Below, piece by piece: positions 9,200 to 16,414 of a stretch of 64,000 nt of DNA. The translations under genes and the position numbers were made by a program. Source of the stretch: Terriglobus albidus (lineage in GTDB: Bacteria > Acidobacteriota > Terriglobia > Terriglobales > Acidobacteriaceae). The notes under the pieces were generated by a model. It ran no database searches. It was not told where the DNA came from and saw nothing but the letters and a program-made list of their open reading frames with translations. Location: contig NZ_CP042806.1 of assembly GCF_008000815.1 (NCBI RefSeq), forward strand, positions 1,178,001 to 1,242,000, given 5' to 3'. How positions within the stretch are numbered: position 1 is the first letter of the stretch; each line of letters begins with the position of its first letter.

Positions 9200-10597
9200 A
9201 TGAGCAGTGTTTACGATCTGATCGTTATCGGTTCCGGCCCGGCGGGTCAGCGTGCCGCCATCCACGGCGCGAAACTTGGCAAAAGGGTCGCCCTGGTGGA
9301 GAACCGCGAGGTCGTGGGTGGCGCCTGTATCAATACCGGCACCATTCCGTCGAAGACGATGCGCGAAGCCGTACTGCATCTCTCCGGCTATAACTACCGT
9401 TCCATCTACGGCATGAACTACCGGGTGAAAGAGCGCATCACGATGGCCGACCTGGCCTTCCGTGTGCAACACGTCATCAAGACTGAGATCGACGTTACTC
9501 AGGCACAGCTCTCTCGTAACAACATCGAAGTTCTGACCGGTTCCGCCAGCTTTGAAGACCCGACACATGTCCGCGTAAGCAACTCCCGTGGAACGACGGT
9601 CTATGAGGCGGCGGCAACGCTGATCGCCACCGGAACCAAGCCGGCGACCTCGCCGAAGGTGCCGATCAACGGCACAACCATCATCAATTCAGACCTGGTG
9701 CTCGATCTGAAGACTCTGCCCAAGACGATGATCATCGTCGGCGGCGGTGTGATCGGTGTGGAGTACACCTGCATGTTCGCCGCTCTGGGTGTGCGCTGCA
9801 CGCTGATTGAGCGCCGTCCACGGCTGCTGGAGTTTGCCGATCAGGAGATCGTCGAATCGCTCAGCTATCACCTCCGCGACTCGCGCGTGACCATGCGCCT
9901 GAACGAAGAGGTGGAGTCGGTGGAATCGATGGATGACGGCACGGTGGTCGCCAACCTCGAGTCGAAAAAGAAGGTGACGGGCGATACGTTGCTGTATGCC
10001 GTCGGACGCCAGGGCAATGTCGATGAGCTGAATCTTCCGGCGATCGGCGTTGAGGCCGATAACCGCGGACGTATTCCGGTCGACAAGGACTTCCGCACCA
10101 AGTGTCCGAACATCTTTGCCGCAGGTGATGTCATCGGTTTTCCCTCGCTGGCTTCGGTCAGCATGGAGCAGGGCCGTGTGGCTTCGGCTCGTGCGTTTGG
10201 GGACGAGACGATTTTGTCGAACCCGAGCTACTACCCATACGGCATCTACACCATTCCAGAGATCAGCTTCATCGGCAAGACCGAGGAGCAGCTTACGGAA
10301 GAGGATGTGCCGTATGAAGTCGGTGTGGCCTACTATCGTGAGATTGCGCGTGGACAGATTCGCGGCGATACGACGGGACGTTTGAAGCTGATCTTCCATC
10401 GCGAGAACCACTCTCTGCTGGGTGTGCACATCATCGGTGAAGGCGCTTCGGAGCTGCTGCACATTGGCCAGGCGGTGATGGCGCTGGGTGGAACGATTGA
10501 GTACTTTGTGGACACGGTCTTCAACTATCCCACGCTGGCTGAGTGCTACAAGGTGGCGGCGTTCAATGGATTGAACCGTGTGAGTAAGCTGGATTAG
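9200..10597 (+). CDS. sthA: Soluble pyridine nucleotide transhydrogenase (Si-specific)
   Basis: Cytosolic FAD enzyme, 465 aa, that transfers hydride between NADPH and NAD+. The N-terminal FAD-binding motif is IVIGSGPAGQ (8-17). The active-site region reads CINTGTIPSKT (43-53), keeping only one of the two redox cysteines of lipoamide dehydrogenase; a Thr stands in the second position, as in the SthA family. A central NAD(P)-binding motif is GGGVIGVEY (about 180), and the second FAD motif is IFAAGDVIG (about 310). The C-terminal dimerisation domain contains YYREIARGQIRGDTTGRLKL. Length matches E. coli SthA. It is monocistronic, with a strong terminator 16 nt after the stop. Confidence 0.94.
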   Translation: MSSVYDLIVIGSGPAGQRAAIHGAKLGKRVALVENREVVGGACINTGTIPSKTMREAVLHLSGYNYRSIYGMNYRVKERITMADLAFRVQHVIKTEIDVTQAQLSRNNIEVLTGSASFEDPTHVRVSNSRGTTVYEAAATLIATGTKPATSPKVPINGTTIINSDLVLDLKTLPKTMIIVGGGVIGVEYTCMFAALGVRCTLIERRPRLLEFADQEIVESLSYHLRDSRVTMRLNEEVESVESMDDGTVVANLESKKKVTGDTLLYAVGRQGNVDELNLPAIGVEADNRGRIPVDKDFRTKCPNIFAAGDVIGFPSLASVSMEQGRVASARAFGDETILSNPSYYPYGIYTIPEISFIGKTEEQLTEEDVPYEVGVAYYREIARGQIRGDTTGRLKLIFHRENHSLLGVHIIGEGASELLHIGQAVMALGGTIEYFVDTVFNYPTLAECYKVAAFNGLNRVSKLD

Positions 10598-10612
10598 GGT
10601 GTTGGAGTTGTG

Positions 10613-10645
10613 AAAATGCCTGCCTCGTAGAGGCAGGCATTTTTG
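10613..10645 (+). terminator. Intrinsic terminator of sthA
   Basis: AAAATGCCTGCCTC, loop GTA, then GAGGCAGGCATTTTT. This is a perfect GC-rich stem with a flanking A-run and T-run, starting 16 nt after the sthA stop. Confidence 0.88.
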
Positions 10646-10660
10646 TTGTACGAAACGAAA

Positions 10661-10790
10661 AACGGATCGAGCTTGCGCTCGATACACCCACATAAGCTTC
10701 GCGTATGTGGGGCACCCGGCTCTTCTTTCGCTTTGCGAAAGAAGAGGATAAAAGCAGGTCCTTCGCTTTGCTCAGGATGACAAATAGAGA
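10661..10790. repeat. Composite multi-hairpin intergenic repeat (GGGCACCC-tail family), copy 1
   Basis: Three hairpins in a row. ATCGAGC-TTGC-GCTCGAT is at 10666-10683. CCCACATAAGC-TTC-GCGTATGTGGG starts at 10687 and is followed by the GGGCACCC tail. CTCTTCTTTCGC-TTT-GCGAAAGAAGAG is at 10720-10746. After it comes AAAGCAGGTCCTTCG and a GGATGACAAA segment. Similar modules, with other stem sequences, recur near 18.1, 20.2, 31.5, 35.4, 40.5, 48.7, 62.9 and 63.2 kb. Confidence 0.75.
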
Positions 10791-10803
10791 GCATGGGCGA
10801 CGT

Positions 10804-11442
10804 TTATTCCTTGATCACTTTCACGAAGGCGCCTTCGGGCAGGGTTGCGCCGCCGAGAAGGTGGACTACGCCGTCGCGGACGAAGCCGCGGAGCATAGGG
10901 TTGCCGTTGGGATTGGGCGGGGCTGTGGATTTAGTTGGATAGGGTGTGGCCTTCAGCGGAGCTGGTGGAGGGCCGCCGGGCTTATTCTCGCGTTTCATGC
11001 CGCGGTCCATGGCCTCGTTGGCCAGGCGGTCCGCGACTTTGTTCTTATTGCGCAGGGCGTGGCCGATCTCGAAGCGATCGAGTTGGCGGATGCGGCGTTT
11101 GGCTTCCTCCCACATAGGCTTCAGATCAGGCGAGCTGACCTTGTACTTGCCCTGGATCTGCTTGACCATCAGCTCGGAGTCTGACGTGACTTTGAGCCGC
11201 GGGATCTTGTGCTCGATGGCATAGGCAAGCACGGCCAGCAGGCCAGAGTACTCCGCGTAGTTGTTGGTGCGGAAGCCGAGGAACTCGCTCAGCTCCGCGA
11301 GGACGGTGCCGTCGGGAGCGTAGAGCACCGCTCCGAAGCCGGCGGGGCCGGGGTTGCCGCGAGCTCCGCCGTCGCAGAAGGCTGAGACCCAGCCTGCGTC
11401 CTTCGTGGCTTCTTCTGTAAATAAACCCTGTGTCTCGCGCAT
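10804..11442 (-). CDS. rnhA: Ribonuclease HI family protein with Pro-rich linker and C-terminal add-on domain
   Basis: Cleaves RNA in RNA-DNA hybrids; 212 aa. The N-terminal RNase H fold carries the four acidic catalytic residues: D24 in CDGGARGNPGPAG, E64 in NNYAEYSGLLA, D88 in TSDSELMVKQI and D138 in ADRLANEAMD. E. coli RNase HI is 155 aa. The extra part here is a Pro/Lys-rich linker (about 150-180) and a short C-terminal module, FVRDGVVHLLGGATLPEGA (about 185-205). That module resembles small beta-rich antitoxin-like (DUF104-type) segments by eye only. It lies directly after yqeY in the same direction, with the stop of yqeY next to its start codon, so the two are probably co-transcribed. 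Confidence 0.87.
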   Translation of the reverse strand: MRETQGLFTEEATKDAGWVSAFCDGGARGNPGPAGFGAVLYAPDGTVLAELSEFLGFRTNNYAEYSGLLAVLAYAIEHKIPRLKVTSDSELMVKQIQGKYKVSSPDLKPMWEEAKRRIRQLDRFEIGHALRNKNKVADRLANEAMDRGMKRENKPGGPPPAPLKATPYPTKSTAPPNPNGNPMLRGFVRDGVVHLLGGATLPEGAFVKVIKE

Positions 11443-11910
11443 CTATTTCGCCAGTTCCGCCTTCACCATCTCGGAGACACGCTTGTTGTCGGCGTGCAGG
11501 CCGCTGGCAGCGATACGCTGCTGAATGATCTTCATGGCTGCGCCCATGTCCTTCGGTCCGGGCTTGGTGCCGGACTCCGCCAGGGTGACGATGGCGCCCT
11601 GCACAACAGCCAGAATCTCTTCGTCGCTCGACTGCTTGGGCAGATAGGCCTCGATGATGACGATCTCGGCCTGTTCCTTTTCGGCGAGCTCCGGGCGGCC
11701 TCCCTTGGCGAACTGCTCGGCGGCGTCTTTGCGCTGCTTGATCAGCGTGGTGAGAATCTGCTGCTCTTCGGCGTCGGTGAGTGGCTGGCGCTTGTCGATC
11801 TCCTTGTTTTTGAGCGCGGCTTTTGCCATGCGCAACGTGGTGAGCCGCAGCTCCTCTTTGGCCTTCATCGCGGTGATGATGTCTTTGCCGATCTGTTCTG
11901 TGATGGCCAT
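11443..11910 (-). CDS. GatB/YqeY domain-containing protein
   Basis: A 155-aa protein starting MAITEQIGKDIITAMKAKEE. The ATG at 11910 is chosen because GGAAGGA precedes it at good spacing. An upstream in-frame ATG would begin inside the palindromic repeat at 11961-12071 and has no family-like sequence. Family features are LRLTTLRMAKAALKNKEI, EQQILTTLIKQRKDAAEQF and a C-terminal MGAAMKIIQQRIAAS segment. YqeY shares the helical tail domain of GatB and is thought to touch tRNA; its exact role is not known. The full GatB amidotransferase subunit is encoded separately at 24.0 kb. It forms a two-gene unit with the downstream RNase HI gene. Confidence 0.9.
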   Translation of the reverse strand: MAITEQIGKDIITAMKAKEELRLTTLRMAKAALKNKEIDKRQPLTDAEEQQILTTLIKQRKDAAEQFAKGGRPELAEKEQAEIVIIEAYLPKQSSDEEILAVVQGAIVTLAESGTKPGPKDMGAAMKIIQQRIAASGLHADNKRVSEMVKAELAK

Positions 11911-11960
11911 ATGCCTATCCTTCCGGTTTCTTATCGTTACTGATTGTAAGACGCGGCCTA

Positions 11961-12071
11961 GAGCATTTTCCCTGTTGCTAGGTATCCCGGAAGGGGCGTG
12001 CAGCGGCGTTTTCATTACAGAAAACGCCCATAGATGCAGAGACCCTAGACTACACCTACAGGGAAATGCTC
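11961..12071. repeat. Palindromic dispersed repeat A, copy 1
   Basis: 111-bp element whose ends are inverted: it begins GAGCATTTTCCCTG and ends CAGGGAAATGCTC. A central hairpin GGCGTTTTC-ATTACA-GAAAACGCC lies near 12005. A second, inverted copy lies at 15005-15114. No coding capacity. It looks like a MITE/REP-type palindromic element. Confidence 0.82.
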
Positions 12072-12113
12072 CACCTGTTCGCTAATCGACACGGAGACTA
12101 CAATCAAGGCATC

Positions 12114-13295
12114 ATGATCCGTAAAACACGCCTTTTTACGCCCGGTCCGACACCCCTGCTTCCGGCAGCACAGTTCGCCATGGCAGCGGCGGACATTCAC
12201 CATCGCACCCCCGAGTTCCGCGCTCTGTTTACCAAGGTGCTCTCGCAGTTGAAGGACTTCGTTGGTACCTCCAACGACGTGATCCTGCTCTCTTCGTCCG
12301 GTTCGGGCGCGATGGAGGCCGCGGTCTCCAATCTGACTTCGCCTGGCGACCGCGTGCTGGTGGTAACCGCCGGTAAGTTTGGCGAGCGCTGGGTAGGCCT
12401 GGGCAAGGCCTTCGGATGTCATGTGGATGTTGTCAGCGCCCCCTACGGCCAGACCGTCTCGCTGGACGAGGTGAAGGCCGCGCTGAAGCCGGATACAACC
12501 GCTGTCTTCGTGCAGGCGACCGAGAGCTCCACCGGCGTGCGTCACGATGTGAAGGGAATCGCCGAGCTACTGAAGGCGGAGAAGTCTGGGGCCCTGCTGA
12601 TCGTCGATGCGATCACCGGTCTTGGCACCACGCACCTCGACATGGATGCATGGGGAGTCGACGTTCTGATCGGCGGTTCGCAGAAGGCCGTGATGATGCC
12701 TCCGGGGCTGAGCTACCTGGCGGTGAGCCAGCGTGCGTGGGACCGCATGGAGACCTCTAAGAATCCGCGTTACTACTTCGACCTGCGTAAGGAGCGCAAG
12801 AACGCGGCCAAGGGCGAGTCTGCCTACACGCCGCCGGTATCGCTGATTGCTGCTCTGGGTGCTTCGCTGGACTACATCGCGGGCCAGGCTGATGGCGACC
12901 TGAAGGCCGGCCGTACCAAGCTGGTGGACAATGCCGAGACCTGCGCCGCGATGACGCGTGCCGCGGCTGAGGCTCTGGGTCTGAAGCTTTTCGCTCCCAA
13001 AGGTTACGAGGCTGCCGCCGCCACCGCGATTCTGCCTCCCGAGGGTGTTGATTCGGGTGTGATCGTGAAGGGCCTGAAGTCGAAGTTCGCGGCCATTGTG
13101 ACCGACGGTCAGGGCGAGATGAAGGGGTCCCTCTTCCGCATTGCGCACATCGGCTTCTTCGACTATCTGGACACCATCGCCATCATCGGCGCTCTGGAGC
13201 AGGTTGCCGTTGCGGCGAAGCTGCCGCTGCCAGCGCTTGAGTTCGGAAAGGGACTCATCGCTGCGCAGAAGGTCTTTGCTGAGCGGGTGAAGTAG
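12114..13295 (+). CDS. Class V PLP-dependent aminotransferase (alanine/serine-glyoxylate type)
   Basis: 393-aa fold-type I PLP enzyme. The ATG at 12114 (MIRKTRLFTPGPTPLL) gives the conserved family start; a longer frame from 12066 begins in repeat A and is discarded. Motifs: HHRTPEFRALF (about 24-34), the small-molecule segment SGSGAMEAAVSNL, the PLP-contacting DAITGLGT, and the Schiff-base lysine in GGSQKAVMMPPGL (K191). The family transfers amino groups between alanine, serine or aspartate and glyoxylate or pyruvate. Which pair is used here cannot be told. SerA is encoded in the window but 15 kb away. It is a single-gene unit followed by a 12-bp hairpin. Confidence 0.88.
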   Translation: MIRKTRLFTPGPTPLLPAAQFAMAAADIHHRTPEFRALFTKVLSQLKDFVGTSNDVILLSSSGSGAMEAAVSNLTSPGDRVLVVTAGKFGERWVGLGKAFGCHVDVVSAPYGQTVSLDEVKAALKPDTTAVFVQATESSTGVRHDVKGIAELLKAEKSGALLIVDAITGLGTTHLDMDAWGVDVLIGGSQKAVMMPPGLSYLAVSQRAWDRMETSKNPRYYFDLRKERKNAAKGESAYTPPVSLIAALGASLDYIAGQADGDLKAGRTKLVDNAETCAAMTRAAAEALGLKLFAPKGYEAAAATAILPPEGVDSGVIVKGLKSKFAAIVTDGQGEMKGSLFRIAHIGFFDYLDTIAIIGALEQVAVAAKLPLPALEFGKGLIAAQKVFAERVK

Positions 13296-13301
13296 TATGG
13301 T

Positions 13302-13332
13302 GACCTGCGAGCCTGATTCGGGCTCGCAGGTC
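13302..13332 (+). terminator. Hairpin after the aminotransferase gene
   Basis: GACCTGCGAGCC, a short loop, then GGCTCGCAGGTC, 7 nt after the stop. The stem is strong but no T-run follows, so terminator function is plausible only. Confidence 0.5.
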
Positions 13333-13367
13333 GCTTGATATGTACTTCGTGATGGCTCCCTGGACTT

Positions 13368-13458
13368 CTATAGAGCGGGCCTTCAGCCCTTGGTTTTGTT
13401 TGTCGCTTGAACCTGGGGCGTTGCCCCAGGCTGGTGTAGAGCGCGCCTTCAGCGCTTC
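13368..13458. repeat. Dispersed repeat B, copy 1
   Basis: About 91 bp from CTATAGAGCGGGCC to CGCCTTCAGCGCTTC, with an inner segment GGGGCGTTGCCCCAGGCTG. Copies in the same orientation lie at 42614-42704 and 48802-48894. Conserved edge and inner blocks are separated by a variable 20-25 bp spacer. Several self-complementary parts are present, such as GGGGC-GTT-GCCCC. Confidence 0.82.
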
Positions 13459-13536
13459 ACCCAGTACGGCGCGACTTGCGTAAGCTGATTGCAGTTGTTC
13501 CGATGGCCGCTTTGGGGAAGCGGACGTAAACAAACC

Positions 13537-13866
13537 ATGAAACGCTCTGCGCACGTTACTGCTCCACTTCTCGCTGCTACCGCGCTTGCTCTGCTCACTG
13601 CCTGCAAACAGAAAGAGATGCAGCGCTGCGTCGATGAGAATGGCGTGGTTGTGGACAACAGCCTCTGTGGTCTGCCGCAGCAGCCGGTCTCCAATCAGCC
13701 CGGATATATCCCTCACATCTATCGCTACTACTACGGCGGCTGGGGCAACTACGCTCTCGGCACGCGCGTCGGCGGTGGAAGCTATGTTCCGCTTGCGGGG
13801 CACAGCTATGGCACCGTCAGCCGCGGTGGTTTCGGCAGCTCCTTTGGCCACGGAGGTGGCGAATGA
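13537..13866 (+). CDS. Small YgiB-like lipoprotein
   Basis: 109-aa exported lipoprotein. The ATG at 13537 starts MKRSAHVTAPLL; the lipobox LTAC puts the lipidated Cys at residue 23. The mature part is short and Tyr/Gly-rich (IPHIYRYYYGGWGNY), with a Gly/Ser-rich C-terminus. The arrangement resembles E. coli ygiB-ygiC, where a DUF1190-type lipoprotein precedes a glutathionylspermidine-synthase-fold enzyme. Its stop overlaps the next start by 4 nt (ATGA), which implies translational coupling. The YgiB assignment rests on context and composition more than on residue-level similarity. Function unknown. Confidence 0.72.
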   Translation: MKRSAHVTAPLLAATALALLTACKQKEMQRCVDENGVVVDNSLCGLPQQPVSNQPGYIPHIYRYYYGGWGNYALGTRVGGGSYVPLAGHSYGTVSRGGFGSSFGHGGGE

Positions 13867-15005
13867 AGCGTTCCAGCATCTCTCTCCGCAGTGACTGGCA
13901 GCGGATCGTTGAAGAGCAGGGCCTCACCTTTCACACGCTCGAAGATGGCTCTCCGTACTGGGATGAGTCGGCGTGCTACGAGTTCTCGTCTGCCGAGGTG
14001 GACATGCTGGAGGCCGCGGCCAATGAGATGCAGCAGATGTGTCTTGCCGCTGCGCAGCATGTCATCGACAACGAGCGGTATGACGAGCTGGAGATCGATC
14101 CCGAAGCTGTGCCGATGATCGAGTGGGCGTGGGAGCAGGAGCCGCCCGCGATCTATGGCCGTTTCGATTTCAGCTATGACGGCGTGACGCCGCCGAAGCT
14201 GCTGGAGTACAACGCCGATACCCCCACGGCACTGTTGGAGGCGGCTGTCATTCAGTGGACATGGATGGAGCAGGTGCATCCGGGGACGGATCAGTTCAAT
14301 TCGATCCATGATCGTCTGATTGCAAAGTGGAAGGACGTTGCTCCCTATCTTTCGAAGCCGGTGTACTTCGCAAGTGTCAATGCTCCTGAAGACCTGCTGA
14401 CGGTGACGTATCTGCGCGACACGGCGGAGCAGGCAGGTATTCCCACAGGACAGTTGTTGATGGAAGAGATTGGATGGGACAGCGAGCGGCGCACCTTTGT
14501 CGATCTGGAGAACCGGCGCATCGACTCCATCTTCAAGCTCTATCCGTGGGAGACGATGGTGGAGGAAGAGTTCGGTGCTTCGGCGCTGGAGACCTACCAG
14601 GATGTGAAGTGGATCGAGCCCATCTGGAAGATGCTGCTCTCGAACAAAGGCATTCTGCCGATTCTATGGGAGCTGTATCCGGATCATCCCAATCTATTGC
14701 CGGCATACTTTGCGGACCTGAGTGTGCCTCCTGCACCAGGAACGGTGCGTAAGCCGATGCACTCGCGTGAGGGTGCGAATATCACCCTGGTGCGTGCGGA
14801 TGGAACGGTCTACGCCACCGAGGGCGACTATACGGACCGGCTCTGTATCGATCAGGTGCTGGCGCCGCCTGCGGTTTTTGATGGGCAGTATCCGGTGTTG
14901 GGGCTGTGGATGATTGATCAGGAGTGCGGCGGCATGGGGATTCGCGAGTCTTCTGAGCCGGTTACGGGGAATTTCAGCCGCTTCGTTCCACATTTTTTCC
15001 GCTGA
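13863..15005 (+). CDS. Glutathionylspermidine synthase family protein (YgiC-like ATP-grasp ligase)
   Basis: 380-aa protein with the C-terminal ATP-grasp amide-ligase fold of glutathionylspermidine synthase (GspS). Visible family segments are YGRFDFSYDGVTPPKLLEYN (near 98-117), ADTPTALLEAAVIQW, and near the C-terminus ADGTVYATEGDYTDRLCIDQ followed by PVLGLWMIDQECGGMGIRE. The N-terminal amidase domain of E. coli GspS is absent, as in YgiC/YjfC. Those proteins do not make glutathionylspermidine in tests reported for E. coli, so the true peptide/amine substrate is unknown. It is coupled to the upstream lipoprotein gene. Its stop codon touches repeat A copy 2. Confidence 0.87.
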   Translation: MKRSSISLRSDWQRIVEEQGLTFHTLEDGSPYWDESACYEFSSAEVDMLEAAANEMQQMCLAAAQHVIDNERYDELEIDPEAVPMIEWAWEQEPPAIYGRFDFSYDGVTPPKLLEYNADTPTALLEAAVIQWTWMEQVHPGTDQFNSIHDRLIAKWKDVAPYLSKPVYFASVNAPEDLLTVTYLRDTAEQAGIPTGQLLMEEIGWDSERRTFVDLENRRIDSIFKLYPWETMVEEEFGASALETYQDVKWIEPIWKMLLSNKGILPILWELYPDHPNLLPAYFADLSVPPAPGTVRKPMHSREGANITLVRADGTVYATEGDYTDRLCIDQVLAPPAVFDGQYPVLGLWMIDQECGGMGIRESSEPVTGNFSRFVPHFFR

Positions 15006-15114
15006 AGCATTTCCCTGTGGGCGTAGTGTAGGGATTCCGCATCTATGGGCGTTTTCCGCAATGAAAACGCCGCTGCACACCCCTTTCGGGATACCCCGTA
15101 GCAGGGAAATGCTT
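15005..15114. repeat. Palindromic dispersed repeat A, copy 2 (inverted relative to copy 1)
   Basis: Runs from AAGCATTTCCCTG to CAGGGAAATGCTT. Read as the reverse complement, it aligns over its whole length with 11961-12071, including the central GGCGTTTTC...GAAAACGCC hairpin and the GGTATCCCG and ATAGATGC blocks. It begins on the last base of the ygiC-like stop codon. Confidence 0.82.
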
Positions 15115-15192
15115 TAAATCCACAGATGTTATCCACCGGAGCATCCGCCGGGTTAATACAACCTTTGCTTGAAGCGGGCGTACGCTAGGCGC

Positions 15193-16044
15193 ATGATCCG
15201 TCGCCTCGTCCTTTTTGCAGCCCTGTTTGTGTGCTCGTTGTACGCACACGCCGCTGTGTATCCGAACTTTCCTCCGCACAAGATTGCGGGAAATCTCTAT
15301 TACGTCGGCGACAGCTTTGAGGCGGCGTTTCTTATCGTGACGCCGCAGGGCAACATTCTGTTGAATGTGGGCGATCAGGACGAAATCAAGCTCGTGAAAG
15401 AGAACGTCGCCGCGCTGGGCTTCAAGTGGGCGGACACGAAGCTGCTGCTCTCAAGCCAGGCGCACTTTGATCATGTTGGAGCGGCGGCGCAGGTAGTGAA
15501 GGAGACGGGAGCGAAGTTCCTGGTGATGGATGGCGATGTGGATTTGGCGGAGTCGGGCGGCAAGAAGGACTTTGCCTACTCCGCGCCGAAGTACCAGTTT
15601 CCGCCGGCGCATGTGGACAAGGTGCTGCATGACGGTGAGGTGGTGCAGTTGGGCGGAGTGAAGCTGGTCGCCCACAAGACTCCGGGACATACGCGCGGTT
15701 GCACTACCTTCACGATGCAGGTGAGCGAGGGCGGCAAGACCTACAACGTGGTGATTGTGGGCGCGGGTGGCGCCAACTTCGGCGATGCCGGGTATGAGCT
15801 GGTGGGTAACAAAGTGTATCCGCAGATCGTGAGCGATCTGCGTAAAAGCTATGCTGTGCTGCATTCGCTGCCCTGCGACATCTTTCTCGGAGCCCATGGC
15901 GTGTACTACGGGTTGAAAGAAAAGTATCCGCGTTCGAAGACCGAAGGTGTGAACGCGTGGGTCGATCCGGCTGGGTATAAGGCGTATGTGGATGGGAAAG
16001 AGAAAGAGTTTGAAGCGGAGTTGAAGAAGGAAGAGAAGAAATAA
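15193..16044 (+). CDS. Subclass B3 metallo-beta-lactamase-fold protein, Gln at position 116
   Basis: 283-aa exported metallo-hydrolase. The ATG at 15193 opens a clear signal peptide (MIRRLVLFAALFVCSLYAHA). The zinc motif that normally reads HxHxDH is QAHFDH here, so the first His (BBL number 116) is Gln89, followed by H91, D93 and H94. The later ligands are present: H166 in KTPGHTRGC (BBL 196) and H235 in FLGAHGVYYG (BBL 263). GDVDLAESGG matches the B3-specific segment after the motif. A Gln in this place is known from the GOB-type B3 enzymes. Another departure is NVGDQ where a DxG is usual. Whether it hydrolyses beta-lactams cannot be told. The C-tail is Lys/Glu-rich. It is a single-gene unit. 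Confidence 0.88.
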   Translation: MIRRLVLFAALFVCSLYAHAAVYPNFPPHKIAGNLYYVGDSFEAAFLIVTPQGNILLNVGDQDEIKLVKENVAALGFKWADTKLLLSSQAHFDHVGAAAQVVKETGAKFLVMDGDVDLAESGGKKDFAYSAPKYQFPPAHVDKVLHDGEVVQLGGVKLVAHKTPGHTRGCTTFTMQVSEGGKTYNVVIVGAGGANFGDAGYELVGNKVYPQIVSDLRKSYAVLHSLPCDIFLGAHGVYYGLKEKYPRSKTEGVNAWVDPAGYKAYVDGKEKEFEAELKKEEKK

Positions 16045-16414
16045 TTCTTTTGTTGAATGGTTGAAAAGTTGAATAGTTGAATGGTCTTCAGCAACGCAGT
16101 GAATTGCTGTATTTGAAGACAAGGTAAATCGGGTGGGAGCAGCGGGCTTCAGCCCGCTGATAACGCGTTAAAAAATCGATGGGCTTTAGCCCTGGGCCTT
16201 TCTATCCGCTAGGAGGAAGGCCCAGGGCTAAAGCCCAATTCCTTTATAGAGTCGATAAACCTCGGGCTGAAGCCCGAGGCTCCCACCCGGTTCGAGCTTT
16301 CGCTCGAATGAAAGAAATATCGACGTACTCTTGGAAGAAGGCGATTGTCGTTGGATGGTGCTGACGCTTCGCTACATCAGCACCATTCCACTATTCAACC
16401 ATTCCACTATTCAA
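16045..16414. other. 370-nt intergenic region: repeat C flanked by inverted TTGAAT-type tracts
   Basis: No gene. At the left (16051-16083) are repeats of the form TTGAATGGTTGAA/TTGAATAGT. At the right (16382-16413) is the same kind of tract in reverse complement (CCATTCCACTATTCAAC). Between them lie repeat C (16131-16288) and a hairpin TTCGAGC-TTTC-GCTCGAA (16291-16308). A tract with related units is found at 6325-6357. Confidence 0.65.
16131..16288. repeat. Dispersed triple-hairpin repeat C, copy 1
   Basis: 158 bp bounded by GGGTGGGAGC and GCTCCCACCC. It contains three nested or serial hairpins: AGCGGGCTTCAGCCCGCT, a long stem GGGCTTTAGCCCTGGGCC with its reverse complement, and CTCGGGCTGAAGCCCGAG. 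A second copy in the same orientation is at 56073-56227; its third stem differs but is still self-complementary. Confidence 0.85.

Noticed and set aside
9320-9360. Loss of the second redox Cys in SthA (CINTGT) as a possible broken enzyme
   Set aside because: This substitution is normal for soluble transhydrogenases and separates them from lipoamide dehydrogenase.
9689-10693. A 334-codon open frame opposite sthA
   Set aside because: It crosses the sthA terminator and has the Arg/His/Gln-rich composition of a shadow frame.
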